Positions 41,547-49,644 of a stretch of DNA of 64,000 nucleotides are shown here, in pieces. Numbering within the stretch: position 1 is the stretch's first letter; each line of letters opens with the position of its first letter. Origin of the DNA: Caballeronia sp. NK8. Its GTDB lineage: Bacteria > Pseudomonadota > Gammaproteobacteria > Burkholderiales > Burkholderiaceae. The notes beneath the pieces are model-generated. The model was not told the origin of the DNA. It saw nothing but the letters and a program-made list of their open reading frames with translations, and ran no database searches. Location: the NCBI RefSeq assembly GCF_018408855.1, contig NZ_AP024328.1:371467-435466 (forward strand). Direction: 5' to 3'. The position numbers and the translations under genes are program-made.

Positions 41547-42785
41547 ATGGCCACAAACAACGACGATTCTAAGAAACACCTCCAACTGCGAAAGACCGAA
41601 GTCCACGATCCGATGGACGACATCTTAGGTGGTGTTGCCCATAGCAGCGCTGACCGATCCAAGATCGAGAAGGTTGCGCGAGAGCTTTTCGGCGCCGGCG
41701 AAGATTCCGCGGAACTCGTCCTTCAGATCGTCGAAAACATGATGGCGATCGCCGAAGCGCGAGCGCGGATTTCGACTGACCTTCAGTTGATAGGCGGCCA
41801 ACTTATCAACACGATGCATCTGATCAAGAACTCGATGATCGCCAAGGCGGGCAACAAAACCAGCACTGTGCGAAAAGCAGCGACGTTGGGCTACAAGTTC
41901 TTCGAAGGCGCGCTCAATGTGAAGTACGCGGCAGCGCGCCAGTACATGCGTTGCTACGAAGCCTTCATCGACAACACCGAGGCTATCCGAGTTTTCAACG
42001 TCGGCGAACTCGACATCCTGGCGGCCGACCACGTGACCGACGAGCAAGTCGCAACGATTCTCGCCGCAAAGAAGGCCAACGAGCACATGACTCGCGAGGA
42101 CATCCGCAAGATGCTGGCGACTCTGCAGAAGCAGGAAGAGGCTCTTGCAGACAGGCATGTTCAGGTCGAGAACTACAAAACGCTTCTCGAAGAGAGCAAG
42201 ACTGCACATCGTGTCGCAGAGGATGAAGCTCGCCGCCTGCAAGATCAGCTGGACGCGACTGCCAAGTTGATTGCTGACAAAGAGGCACAGCTCAAGCGTA
42301 TGGACAGCTACTACACCGGCCGGCAGGCGGGCCTCGCCAACCTTGAGAAAGATCTTGCAGACAAGGACAAGGAGATCCAAAGGCTGAACGAAGAAAGGAA
42401 CGCCTTGCTCAATCGGAAGCCGGAGGTCCAGGTCAAGGAAGTGCCGACGGCGCCGGCAGGCTATACCAGCATCTCCGAGTCCTTGGAAAAGCGCAGCGCA
42501 GAGTTGAAAGCCATCGAGGAAGAGTTGACCGAGCGGCGCGCAGAGCTGGCCCGGCTGGAGGCGGAAAGGCAAAAAGAGGCGGACGCCATCGAAGCGGCCA
42601 ACCGCGTTCAGGCGGCGATGCAGGACGCTATGTCCGCATTTGAGATTTTCGCCGGCAAGCTGTCGACGGCTCAAGTGGCGGTTCAAGCGTGCGATGGTCC
42701 GGCACAACATGGGCCGTTGATCGAAACGCTTGCGGCAATGATGCGCAAGCACCTCACCGAAATCGAGACGGCACTGCGCAAATAG
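41547..42785 (+). CDS. Coiled-coil protein (412 aa), plasmid maintenance candidate
   Basis: ATG 41547 (GGAGAGAAG upstream). N-terminal ~180 residues are globular and helical (GYKFFEGALNVKYAAARQYMR, AADHVTDEQVATILAAKKA), resembling DUF3102/ParB-like plasmid proteins with a helical DNA-binding part. From ~190 to 380 there is a continuous charged coiled coil (DKDKEIQRLNEERNALL). The overall plan recalls KfrA (N-terminal DNA binding, long coil), but I cannot confirm a family. It precedes the FlhD-FlhD-FlhC gene by 78 nt. Confidence 0.7.
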   Translation: MATNNDDSKKHLQLRKTEVHDPMDDILGGVAHSSADRSKIEKVARELFGAGEDSAELVLQIVENMMAIAEARARISTDLQLIGGQLINTMHLIKNSMIAKAGNKTSTVRKAATLGYKFFEGALNVKYAAARQYMRCYEAFIDNTEAIRVFNVGELDILAADHVTDEQVATILAAKKANEHMTREDIRKMLATLQKQEEALADRHVQVENYKTLLEESKTAHRVAEDEARRLQDQLDATAKLIADKEAQLKRMDSYYTGRQAGLANLEKDLADKDKEIQRLNEERNALLNRKPEVQVKEVPTAPAGYTSISESLEKRSAELKAIEEELTERRAELARLEAERQKEADAIEAANRVQAAMQDAMSAFEIFAGKLSTAQVAVQACDGPAQHGPLIETLAAMMRKHLTEIETALRK

Positions 42786-42863
42786 CGGCACCCAGTAGTG
42801 AACAGATAGCGCGGAAGCGAACGGGGTTGCTTCCGCAGTAACTGATGCGAAAACAATAAAGAT

Positions 42864-44057
42864 ATGTCGACTAACATCCTTGACCACGTCGAGACCAACA
42901 TTCCGCTGTCCAAGTATCTTGCCGAGAAGATCCAGCGGACCAACTACCGGCTCACCGCTGTCATGCACAAAGTGCTGGCCCGCTACAGTGACGCAGAAGC
43001 ATTTTTCGGAGTCTCGTTCGAGAACATGGAAACGTTCAAGGCCCACGCCGCACCCATGGCGAAGCTGATGAACATGCCGTTTCTGGCGCTTTCCCCCGCT
43101 CTCCAAGACCCGCGCGACTGGGAAACGTTCGTCGACGGCATCATGTTGTCGCAGACCGTCACAAAGCTTTCGTCGGCCATGCCTTTCGTTGACGACGTTA
43201 CGGCCCGCGACATCTTCCATAACAACTGTACCTACGTCTCGCTTTTAAAGGACGTCCTGCACCAGAACGTTTTGGCGGCCCCGCTGCTTGGCATATCGTT
43301 TGAGCTGGCGGAGTACCTGATGGCTTTGCCGATCGGGCGTCTCGAAGCAGCTATCGGCGGAATTCGCTTCCCTTTATACAGATGGCGCTTTGACGACAAC
43401 CTGTTCTGGTTCGAATACTCCGCTGGAGACCTGAGTGAGGAGGCAGCGGCGCACTATGTCATGCGCACGTCCCGACTCAAGTCGAGCGCGCTCCCGTACA
43501 AGAATCTTTGGTCCGATTTGCGGCTCGACCGAGCCAAGCGGGAGGTCTACGCTCGCTTGATGATGACGCAGGGCTGCCGGGCGTCAACGGCGACCAACTT
43601 GTTCGCTCTCAACTCCGCCATCACTCGCAACACCTACCGCCAGATCCATGGCGTCAGCTCGCCTTGCGGCAACAGCGCAAGCTCTTTGACGTGGTATGTC
43701 GAGCGACCTGTTCACCGCCTGCAGGCAACCATGCTTGTATGGCTTTACCGATGCGCGCTGAAGAACGGAGCCAATATTCCCGAAGCACTGATCGCATCCA
43801 ACGACGTACTGGACAAGATGTTCGGCTCTCGCCTCACCGTGTCAGCCGATCGCGCGAACCATCTCACACGTTCTATGGCGACGGATTCGAGGCTTAATCT
43901 CGCCCCGTGCAGAACTTGCGGGACCGAGTACATCCTGTCGAACGACGAAGGCAGGATTGAATTGGCCAAGGACTTCGTCTGCCCGGGTTGTGAGTACGAC
44001 CTGAAGCCGCGTACCGAACCGAGAAGCAAGGGAAAAAAGCGCTCAAAGAGCAAGTGA
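42864..44057 (+). CDS. FlhD-FlhD-FlhC-like fused transcriptional activator
   Basis: 397 residues. Two FlhD-like segments are seen. The first (~15-100) includes VLARYSDAEAFFGVS and a DGIMLSQ that matches the TGIMLST of E. coli FlhD. The second (~112-185) has LLGISFELAEYLMALPIGRL and RWRFDD, matching FlhD's GIxxEMA...LALTLPQxVKL...FRFD. The third part (~222-376) is FlhC-like: VERPVHRLQATMLVWLYR, then a zinc set Cys349-x2-Cys352 ... Cys373-x2-Cys376, as in FlhC. The C-terminus is Lys-rich. FlhD4C2 is the flagellar master activator; this plasmid version holds the 2:1 ratio in one chain. No flagellar genes are nearby. Confidence 0.7.
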   Translation: MSTNILDHVETNIPLSKYLAEKIQRTNYRLTAVMHKVLARYSDAEAFFGVSFENMETFKAHAAPMAKLMNMPFLALSPALQDPRDWETFVDGIMLSQTVTKLSSAMPFVDDVTARDIFHNNCTYVSLLKDVLHQNVLAAPLLGISFELAEYLMALPIGRLEAAIGGIRFPLYRWRFDDNLFWFEYSAGDLSEEAAAHYVMRTSRLKSSALPYKNLWSDLRLDRAKREVYARLMMTQGCRASTATNLFALNSAITRNTYRQIHGVSSPCGNSASSLTWYVERPVHRLQATMLVWLYRCALKNGANIPEALIASNDVLDKMFGSRLTVSADRANHLTRSMATDSRLNLAPCRTCGTEYILSNDEGRIELAKDFVCPGCEYDLKPRTEPRSKGKKRSKSK

Positions 44058-44082
44058 TCATTAGAAAAAGGAGGTGCGCAGA

Positions 44083-44253
44083 ATGTCCCACGAATTTTCG
44101 GTCGAGGCCGGTCTAGTCGTTTTTTCCCGGGACGGCCGCGCGCAGTTTGGCTGGCTCGACTTAGAGACGGGCGCGTATTACGCCGAGTGCGACGGACGCT
44201 GCATTCCCGACGCAATCGGTGCAATCGAATTTCACTCCGACGTGACGCATTGA
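44083..44253 (+). CDS. Small unknown protein (56 aa)
   Basis: ATG 44083 with a strong AGGAGG eight nt before. Beta-rich (VEAGLVVFSRDGRAQFGWLD). The stop is 3 nt before the next start. No family. Confidence 0.6.
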   Translation: MSHEFSVEAGLVVFSRDGRAQFGWLDLETGAYYAECDGRCIPDAIGAIEFHSDVTH

Positions 44254-44256
44254 GCC

Positions 44257-44631
44257 ATGCAGGACTTCGCTTACCTGTTTTCAGACAGCGCCGCCGCGTG
44301 GCTCGAAGGCCGCGGCGACGCGCGATTCCAAAGGTACGAGAGGCACTACCGCGCCGATCGCGCAACGGTGCAGTCGCAGGAGCTGTTCGACCTTGAGCAA
44401 AGCAACATTCGCTTCGCGCAAAGATTCGGCTCTGGCAGGCGGCATTTCGCGGCCGTGTCGAAAAGCAAAGCATTCGGCGCGCTCGCGACTTTCGCCATTC
44501 TCCTTTGGGGCGGCACCGCACTCCTCTCTTCAGTGAGCGCGACACAGCCCGTCGCGGTCGCTGCAGTGCTCGGCGTCGTTTTCGTCGCCTTGAGGGTGAA
44601 GCACTTTCGCGCTCGCGGGCAGACGCGATAG
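44257..44631 (+). CDS. Two-span membrane protein (124 aa)
   Basis: Cytoplasmic, charged N-terminal ~65 residues. Two C-terminal helices follow (AFGALATFAILLWGGTALL and PVAVAAVLGVVFVALRV). Same operon as the FlhDC-like gene. No family recognised. Confidence 0.6.
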   Translation: MQDFAYLFSDSAAAWLEGRGDARFQRYERHYRADRATVQSQELFDLEQSNIRFAQRFGSGRRHFAAVSKSKAFGALATFAILLWGGTALLSSVSATQPVAVAAVLGVVFVALRVKHFRARGQTR

Positions 44632-44840
44632 CAAACGGTTGCGATCAAACAACGGTGCAAATTCCGACCCCTTACCGGGTATTACAATGCCTGCGCCGCC
44701 GATTGGCCAACGGCAATTTGCCAACGAGGAAAGCGGTTTCGTGGCGGACTTCCGAGTCGCCTTGACTTCGAACACCGCTCGATAAGATGAAAGTAAGCAG
44801 ATCGCGGGGGCGACTGCAACAACTAGATCGGAAACAACAA

Positions 44841-45833
44841 ATGACGATTCAGAAGAGCTTCAAACTTTCGATGGCCGCGATCGCTGCATCGCTTTTGGTG
44901 GCTGCTTGCGGCGGTGGTGGTGGTAGCAGCGATGCATCGCCTGCAGCCCCGGCAAGCGGTGCCAGCACGCCCGCGACTCCAACCAATCCGGCGAACTTGA
45001 CGACGCCTCAGTACCCGGCCGACAGCTTCCATCTGGCCGCGTTCAACCTGCTCAACCAACATCGCCAGCAATGCGGCTTCCCGGCCCTGCAGGAGAACAC
45101 GGCGCTCGATCAGGCGACGGCAGCACACGCGCAGTATCTTGCATCGAATAATGTGATTACCGACACCGAAGTCTCGGGCAATCCCGGCTTCACAGGCGCG
45201 ACTTTCGTTGATCGCGCATCCCATTTCGGCTACACGGCGAACAACGGCTCCATCGGCGTGTCGGGTGGCTATTACACGAACGCGACGTTGACGGAGGTAG
45301 ATTATGGTCAGCGAGCCGTCTATGAGTTTGAGTCGGGCGTGTACCATATCAGCATTGCGGCCTCGCCTGCGAACACGGTCGGAATCGGTAAGGTCGCAAC
45401 AACGTACAACGGCTTCCCGCAAGAGCAGTTTTCGTTGCATCTCACGAACTTTCAGCAGGTCACGGCAAACGCTCCCTTGACGTTCCCGTGCCAAGGGACT
45501 ACCGGCGTTGCCTACACGTCGGCTGGAGAAATCCCGACCCCTCCCGCAACATCCGGAAATTGGGGTACGCCGGTAGCGGTTGCGGGCAACGCGACTGATA
45601 CGATCGTTATGCAAACGGGCACGATGACGGATGCGTCGGGGCACGTGATCGCCTTGCAGGTTCTCGATTCGGCCAAAGACCCGAACAAGCTTCTGCTGCC
45701 GTACCAGGGCGTCGCGTACCCGACCACGCCGTTGTCTCCGAACTCGCAATACACGGTCTCCCTCACGGGTACGATTAACGGTGTCGCGTTCTCGCGTACC
45801 TTCAGCTTCACGACCGGCAACATCGTCGGCTAA
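44841..45833 (+). CDS. CAP-superfamily (SCP/PR1-like) lipoprotein
   Basis: 330 residues from ATG 44841; the upstream frame is not coding. Signal peptide with lipobox LLVAAC (Cys ~22), then a Gly/Ser/Pro linker. CAP domain (~60-200): LNQHRQQCGFPAL, HAQYLASNN, GASHFGY-like DRASHFGYT and a YHI. The C-terminal ~100 residues are beta-rich (Ig-like?). CAP proteins are secreted, with varied roles. Exported to the envelope; convergent with the pilus operon. Confidence 0.8.
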   Translation: MTIQKSFKLSMAAIAASLLVAACGGGGGSSDASPAAPASGASTPATPTNPANLTTPQYPADSFHLAAFNLLNQHRQQCGFPALQENTALDQATAAHAQYLASNNVITDTEVSGNPGFTGATFVDRASHFGYTANNGSIGVSGGYYTNATLTEVDYGQRAVYEFESGVYHISIAASPANTVGIGKVATTYNGFPQEQFSLHLTNFQQVTANAPLTFPCQGTTGVAYTSAGEIPTPPATSGNWGTPVAVAGNATDTIVMQTGTMTDASGHVIALQVLDSAKDPNKLLLPYQGVAYPTTPLSPNSQYTVSLTGTINGVAFSRTFSFTTGNIVG

Positions 45834-45856
45834 CAAAAGTTGCTTCGCAGAAAACC

Positions 45857-45885
45857 AAAGCCGCCAGTCGATCTGGCGGCTTTCT
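45857..45885. terminator. Bidirectional terminator between CAP lipoprotein and pilus operon
   Basis: AAAGCCGCCAG-TCGATC-TGGCGGCTTT with A- and T-rich flanks; lies between convergent genes. Confidence 0.8.
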
Positions 45886-45957
45886 TATTGTTTGCAAAGG
45901 CTGGAAGAAACGCCCCTGGGGAAAGCTCCGAAAGGCGTTTTGATCCCAACGATCGCC

Positions 45958-46557
45958 TCAACCGCCCGAGCCAGCGGTGTCGCCATAACCCTGCACATCA
46001 TAGCCAGTTACGACGCCGCTGCTGTTATTAGCACTGCACATCGCGTACTCGTAGGTGTTCCAGGATGTGTTCCAAGTATTTGTAATATAGGTAGTGTTTG
46101 TGCCGTCATTGAAAACTGAGTTCTGCTGGCCCCACCCAGGCCAAAATCCAAGTTGCTGAGTAACGTAGGCTCGGCAGGCTGCCTCGGGGTTCCCTCCCGG
46201 TTGTTGGGCGTTCGGTGTGCACACTTGTCCGACCCACGCCGAGCCGTTCCACGACGGCGCAGCCGCTTGGGTGTACCCGCTCTGGCACGCTGGCGGGGGA
46301 GGTACATTGCAGGAATAACTCCAAGCTGTCCCTGTCCAGACTGGTCCACTAGCAAAGCCGTATGCGCAATTAGGTTGTGGCGTGGCGCACTGATACCGCA
46401 CACCAAGTTTCTGCCACGAATACCCCGGATTGCAGCCCGGCGCGCGAGGCACGCCGATTGGATTTTGAACCCACTCTGCACTGGTTCTAAGAGGGGCGGT
46501 CAGAATCGCGACAAGCGCCCCTAACACCGCCAGCGAAACCGCTGTTTTTCTTCTCAT
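45958..46557 (-). CDS. Secreted protein downstream of pilV (199 aa)
   Basis: ATG 46557, 8 nt after the pilV stop. Signal peptide ~1-27. The mature part has Trp/Gly/Cys-rich repeats (GPVWTGTAWSYSC, APSWNGSAWVGQVC), like carbohydrate- or adhesin-type surface proteins. It is the last gene of the pilus operon. It could be a pilus-tip adhesin or a detached pilV C-terminal cassette. No named family. Confidence 0.65.
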   Translation of the reverse strand: MRRKTAVSLAVLGALVAILTAPLRTSAEWVQNPIGVPRAPGCNPGYSWQKLGVRYQCATPQPNCAYGFASGPVWTGTAWSYSCNVPPPPACQSGYTQAAAPSWNGSAWVGQVCTPNAQQPGGNPEAACRAYVTQQLGFWPGWGQQNSVFNDGTNTTYITNTWNTSWNTYEYAMCSANNSSGVVTGYDVQGYGDTAGSGG

Positions 46558-46565
46558 CGTTTTCC

Positions 46566-47873
46566 TTACTGATTGGCGTAGGTGCAGCCGACGTCTATCT
46601 GAGCTTGCAATCCAAGCTGATCTGGAATGAGACTGTTCGCACCATCCGCTAGCACGTTGTAGATTTGGAGGATCCACTGAGACCCGTTCCAGCCCATCGT
46701 GTAACGCGCCCCTGAGATAGGCGGATTACGGTTGGAGTAGTCAGTTGTGATTGATTGCGGAGTGATTCGATACCATGCCGACCCACCTGGTCCACATGCG
46801 GGGGGATAGACTCCCCAACCGTTGTACCAACCGCTGTATTGAGCATCGGCAGACTGATTGCTAACGAGGCTGCTAGCTCCGACCCAGTTGCCGAACTTGT
46901 TGCAAACGAAAAGCTGGTTATTTCGGATCGTCACGCCGTTCCACGAGCAGTTCGACGCCGCCGAGTTGATGTTTGCGACGGTGGCGTTCACTGTAGTCCC
47001 CGTCACCGTGACCGCACTTACCGTACCGTTCGAAGTGACGTTGCCGACGCTGATCGGAGCCGGAGCTGATCCCGAGTAGTTCTGGACATACAGCGTACCT
47101 TTGGTACGAACCGCCGCATTCGTGTCGTCGCCATAGTAGATGGTTCCGTTGGCCATCTGCAGGGTGTTACCAGCCGGCAATTTGAGCGTCTTCGCGGTTA
47201 CATTTCCAGCGTTCTGGATGTCCTGATTATTCGCGTTCATCGTGCCAGTTAGCGGTAGCGCGCCGTCACGCCGGTAATAAGGCGAATTACCGTCCGCACC
47301 AAAACCGTTGATCGCAAGCACCATCCCAGCCTTGCTACCTACTGGATTAGGCAATGTCCACCCGCCATGAATCCCGGTGACCGTCGCCGGCGCTCGGTTT
47401 GTCGAGTAGCCGAACTGCGCTCCCCCGGCGGCAGCTAGGATACCGGCGCCGGCAATGTCGGCCGTCTTGTCCGTCATGCTGATAAGCGGCAGGCTCGGAT
47501 AGATTTGCGAGGCGATATGGCAATTGCCCGCTGCGGTCGAGCAGTTGTCGGGTACAACGGCCAACGCGATCTGGTAAGTGCCGCCCCAGAACGGCCCGTT
47601 CTTGAACGTGACTTTGTTGTTCGACTGCGCGCTCAGTTGCGCCAGCGTCGGCGCGGCGATGGGCGTTGACGTCGTCTGCGAATACCCCACTGGAATAAGC
47701 GATGCGTAGTTGTTGGTGATGTAACTGCCAAGCGCCGAATTGATCGACGCGATGTTCTGCCCTTCGATCTGCAGCAGATTCTGGCGTTTGGCAGCGATGT
47801 CTTCCTTGATACCCTGTACCGTCAGCAAGGCCGCGCCGACCAGGACGATCAACATCTCAAGAATGCTTCCCAT
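46566..47873 (-). CDS. pilV: PilV-like minor pilin (shufflon N-terminal type)
   Basis: 435 residues. Begins MGSILEMLIVLVGAALL, a short prepilin leader with the hydrophobic N-terminal helix. The body has the Gly/Asn/Thr-rich PilV/shufflon_N layout (MNANNQDIQNAGNVTAKTL..., DDTNAAVRTKGTLYV). The C-terminal ~120 residues form the variable tip (CSWNGVTIRNNQLFVC... GPGGSAWYRITP). In R64 PilV is a pilus-tip adhesin with recombinase-switched C-termini. Only one C-terminus is seen here, with no repeated shufflon segments. Confidence 0.85.
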   Translation of the reverse strand: MGSILEMLIVLVGAALLTVQGIKEDIAAKRQNLLQIEGQNIASINSALGSYITNNYASLIPVGYSQTTSTPIAAPTLAQLSAQSNNKVTFKNGPFWGGTYQIALAVVPDNCSTAAGNCHIASQIYPSLPLISMTDKTADIAGAGILAAAGGAQFGYSTNRAPATVTGIHGGWTLPNPVGSKAGMVLAINGFGADGNSPYYRRDGALPLTGTMNANNQDIQNAGNVTAKTLKLPAGNTLQMANGTIYYGDDTNAAVRTKGTLYVQNYSGSAPAPISVGNVTSNGTVSAVTVTGTTVNATVANINSAASNCSWNGVTIRNNQLFVCNKFGNWVGASSLVSNQSADAQYSGWYNGWGVYPPACGPGGSAWYRITPQSITTDYSNRNPPISGARYTMGWNGSQWILQIYNVLADGANSLIPDQLGLQAQIDVGCTYANQ

Positions 47874-47888
47874 GTCGGCGGTCCGCGA

Positions 47889-48503
47889 TCAGGTACGGGT
47901 GGTCCACAGTCCCATCGACGCCATCGCGCCGTTCGATGCGCATGCAGTGGCGACCGTCTGCGGGTTGAACGTGACCGTCGGCGAGAAGATCGTTGTGCCG
48001 TTGACGGTCACCTGCGTGTAGACGGTGATCAGCGCAGCCGCACTCAGGGAGCAGACCGTCGATGTCACCGGATACGTCAGGATCAACGAATCGTTGGCGG
48101 TGGTGAGCGTGCCGACAGCCGCCGTCACCGTGCCATTGAACATGCCCTTGACCGCCGACTTGTCCGAGGCGACGCGCGAGCCCGCCGAATCGAAGGCGTG
48201 ATTCTGCGCGAGCACCGTTAGCGTCTCCGAGGAAAAATCAGCGTCGTTCTGCGTCGCGTTCAGAATTCCGGTGTGAAACATCTGTGCTTCACTCTTGAAC
48301 TGAGACGAATGAATCAGATCGAGCACATACTTGCCCCCCGCATAGACGGCGAGCGCGAGCAGCGCGGCGCCAGCCATCACCGCGCCTGCCTCGATCATCG
48401 ACAGCTCGCCCGACTGCTTTTTCGCGCGGGCAATCTTCAGAATGCGCGCCCGGCGTTCTTTGATCGGGTCGACTTGAACTGCTTGCGTGTTTTCGTTGGT
48501 CAC
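47889..48503 (-). CDS. pilS: PilS-like major prepilin
   Basis: 204 residues from the GTG at 48503, with AAGGAAAAG upstream. The leader KKQSGELSMIEAGAVM precedes a long hydrophobic helix. The usual Gly|x4-Glu pattern is off by one residue: a Glu stands between Gly and LSMIE. The rest is a pilin-like alpha/beta body with two Cys (VCSL... ACAS) suitable for a disulfide. No prepilin peptidase gene (R64 PilU type) is in the window. Confidence 0.8.
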   Translation of the reverse strand: MTNENTQAVQVDPIKERRARILKIARAKKQSGELSMIEAGAVMAGAALLALAVYAGGKYVLDLIHSSQFKSEAQMFHTGILNATQNDADFSSETLTVLAQNHAFDSAGSRVASDKSAVKGMFNGTVTAAVGTLTTANDSLILTYPVTSTVCSLSAAALITVYTQVTVNGTTIFSPTVTFNPQTVATACASNGAMASMGLWTTRT

Positions 48504-48513
48504 TTTCTTTTCC

Positions 48514-49632
48514 TTAATAGCTTGAAGCGGCGGGATTCCCCGATGTAAGGTTGACGGCACCCGTCACGACGTATGAGCCAATGCCGAGGGTCAGAAACAG
48601 TGCAGCGGCAAAGCCGAGCAGGATAAAGTGGGTCATTCGGGCGTTACGTTTCACCGCTTCAACGACGCGATCGAGCGACTCGCGGCCTAGACTCTTGATG
48701 GCCGCTTCGAACTGGTCGCGGCCCGCCGCGTCGGTGATTGTGTCGACGATCGTGACCGAAAAGATGCCAGTGTCGAGCGCCCTCATTGGCTCATCAGAGC
48801 GGGCCGTCAAGCGTCGATCCATGATCTTCAGATGCCAGCGCAGCCACGGATCGGCTGTCTTGAGAAGCCTGTCCAGCGCCGCACGGAGCGTGAGGTTGGA
48901 GTCGAACAGGCCCGCGAGCGAAACAATAAGCAGCGCCGCGCGAAGGTCGCGGCGGTTGCGCCAGAGCAGCGGCATGCGGTCGAACTTATCGCGAAGAGGT
49001 CCAGACCAACGCTTCAGGCTCGAAAAATAAGCGAGCACAAGGCCGATCATCGCCGTGAGCGTGAGCCACCAGTACTCGTAGCAGAACGTGTCGACGTGAT
49101 AGAGGAACCGGCCAAGATCGGGCCATTGGTCGAGCGGCCGGACGTCAAGCACCTGCGGGAAAATGACACCGCCAAACAGCATGCAGTACGCGTACATGTA
49201 GACCAGCAGCAACGCCGGGTATGCCATCTGCACCGAGGTGGTCGACGACAGCACGCGCTTGGCCTTCGCTGCCATTTCCGCGAGCTCGAAGCCCCGAACG
49301 ACCGCATCTTGGCGCGAAGACTCGTCCGCGATGTCCAGCAGCGCGTACTCGTCCCCAGGGACGTATGGCTTGATTGCAAGCGCGAAGCTTTCCCCGCGCT
49401 GCATGGTCTCGCGGATGCGCGCGAACACACGCCACTCGAGCTTGCCTCGTGAACGGCTGCGCTTCTCGTACGTTTCAAGCCGGTCGAACAGCGTCTCGGT
49501 GTTGCGCAGGCCCTTCGCGGCGATATCGAGCCGCGTCTCGCGGTAAAAGTCCTCGCGGACTTTCTGAAACCGCCAGCGCGCGACGACCAACTGCTGCCGC
49601 ACGGGCAGCATCTTTGCGAACGTGGTGATCAT
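48514..49632 (-). CDS. pilR: PilR-like inner-membrane platform protein
   Basis: 372 residues, GspF/PilC-type. Duplicated T2SS F domains with hydrophobic segments at ~160-185, ~215-235 and ~345-365. It anchors the assembly ATPase. Located between pilQ (13 nt upstream) and pilS, as in R64. Confidence 0.85.
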   Translation of the reverse strand: MITTFAKMLPVRQQLVVARWRFQKVREDFYRETRLDIAAKGLRNTETLFDRLETYEKRSRSRGKLEWRVFARIRETMQRGESFALAIKPYVPGDEYALLDIADESSRQDAVVRGFELAEMAAKAKRVLSSTTSVQMAYPALLLVYMYAYCMLFGGVIFPQVLDVRPLDQWPDLGRFLYHVDTFCYEYWWLTLTAMIGLVLAYFSSLKRWSGPLRDKFDRMPLLWRNRRDLRAALLIVSLAGLFDSNLTLRAALDRLLKTADPWLRWHLKIMDRRLTARSDEPMRALDTGIFSVTIVDTITDAAGRDQFEAAIKSLGRESLDRVVEAVKRNARMTHFILLGFAAALFLTLGIGSYVVTGAVNLTSGNPAASSY

Positions 49633-49644
49633 GGAGGATTAGGT

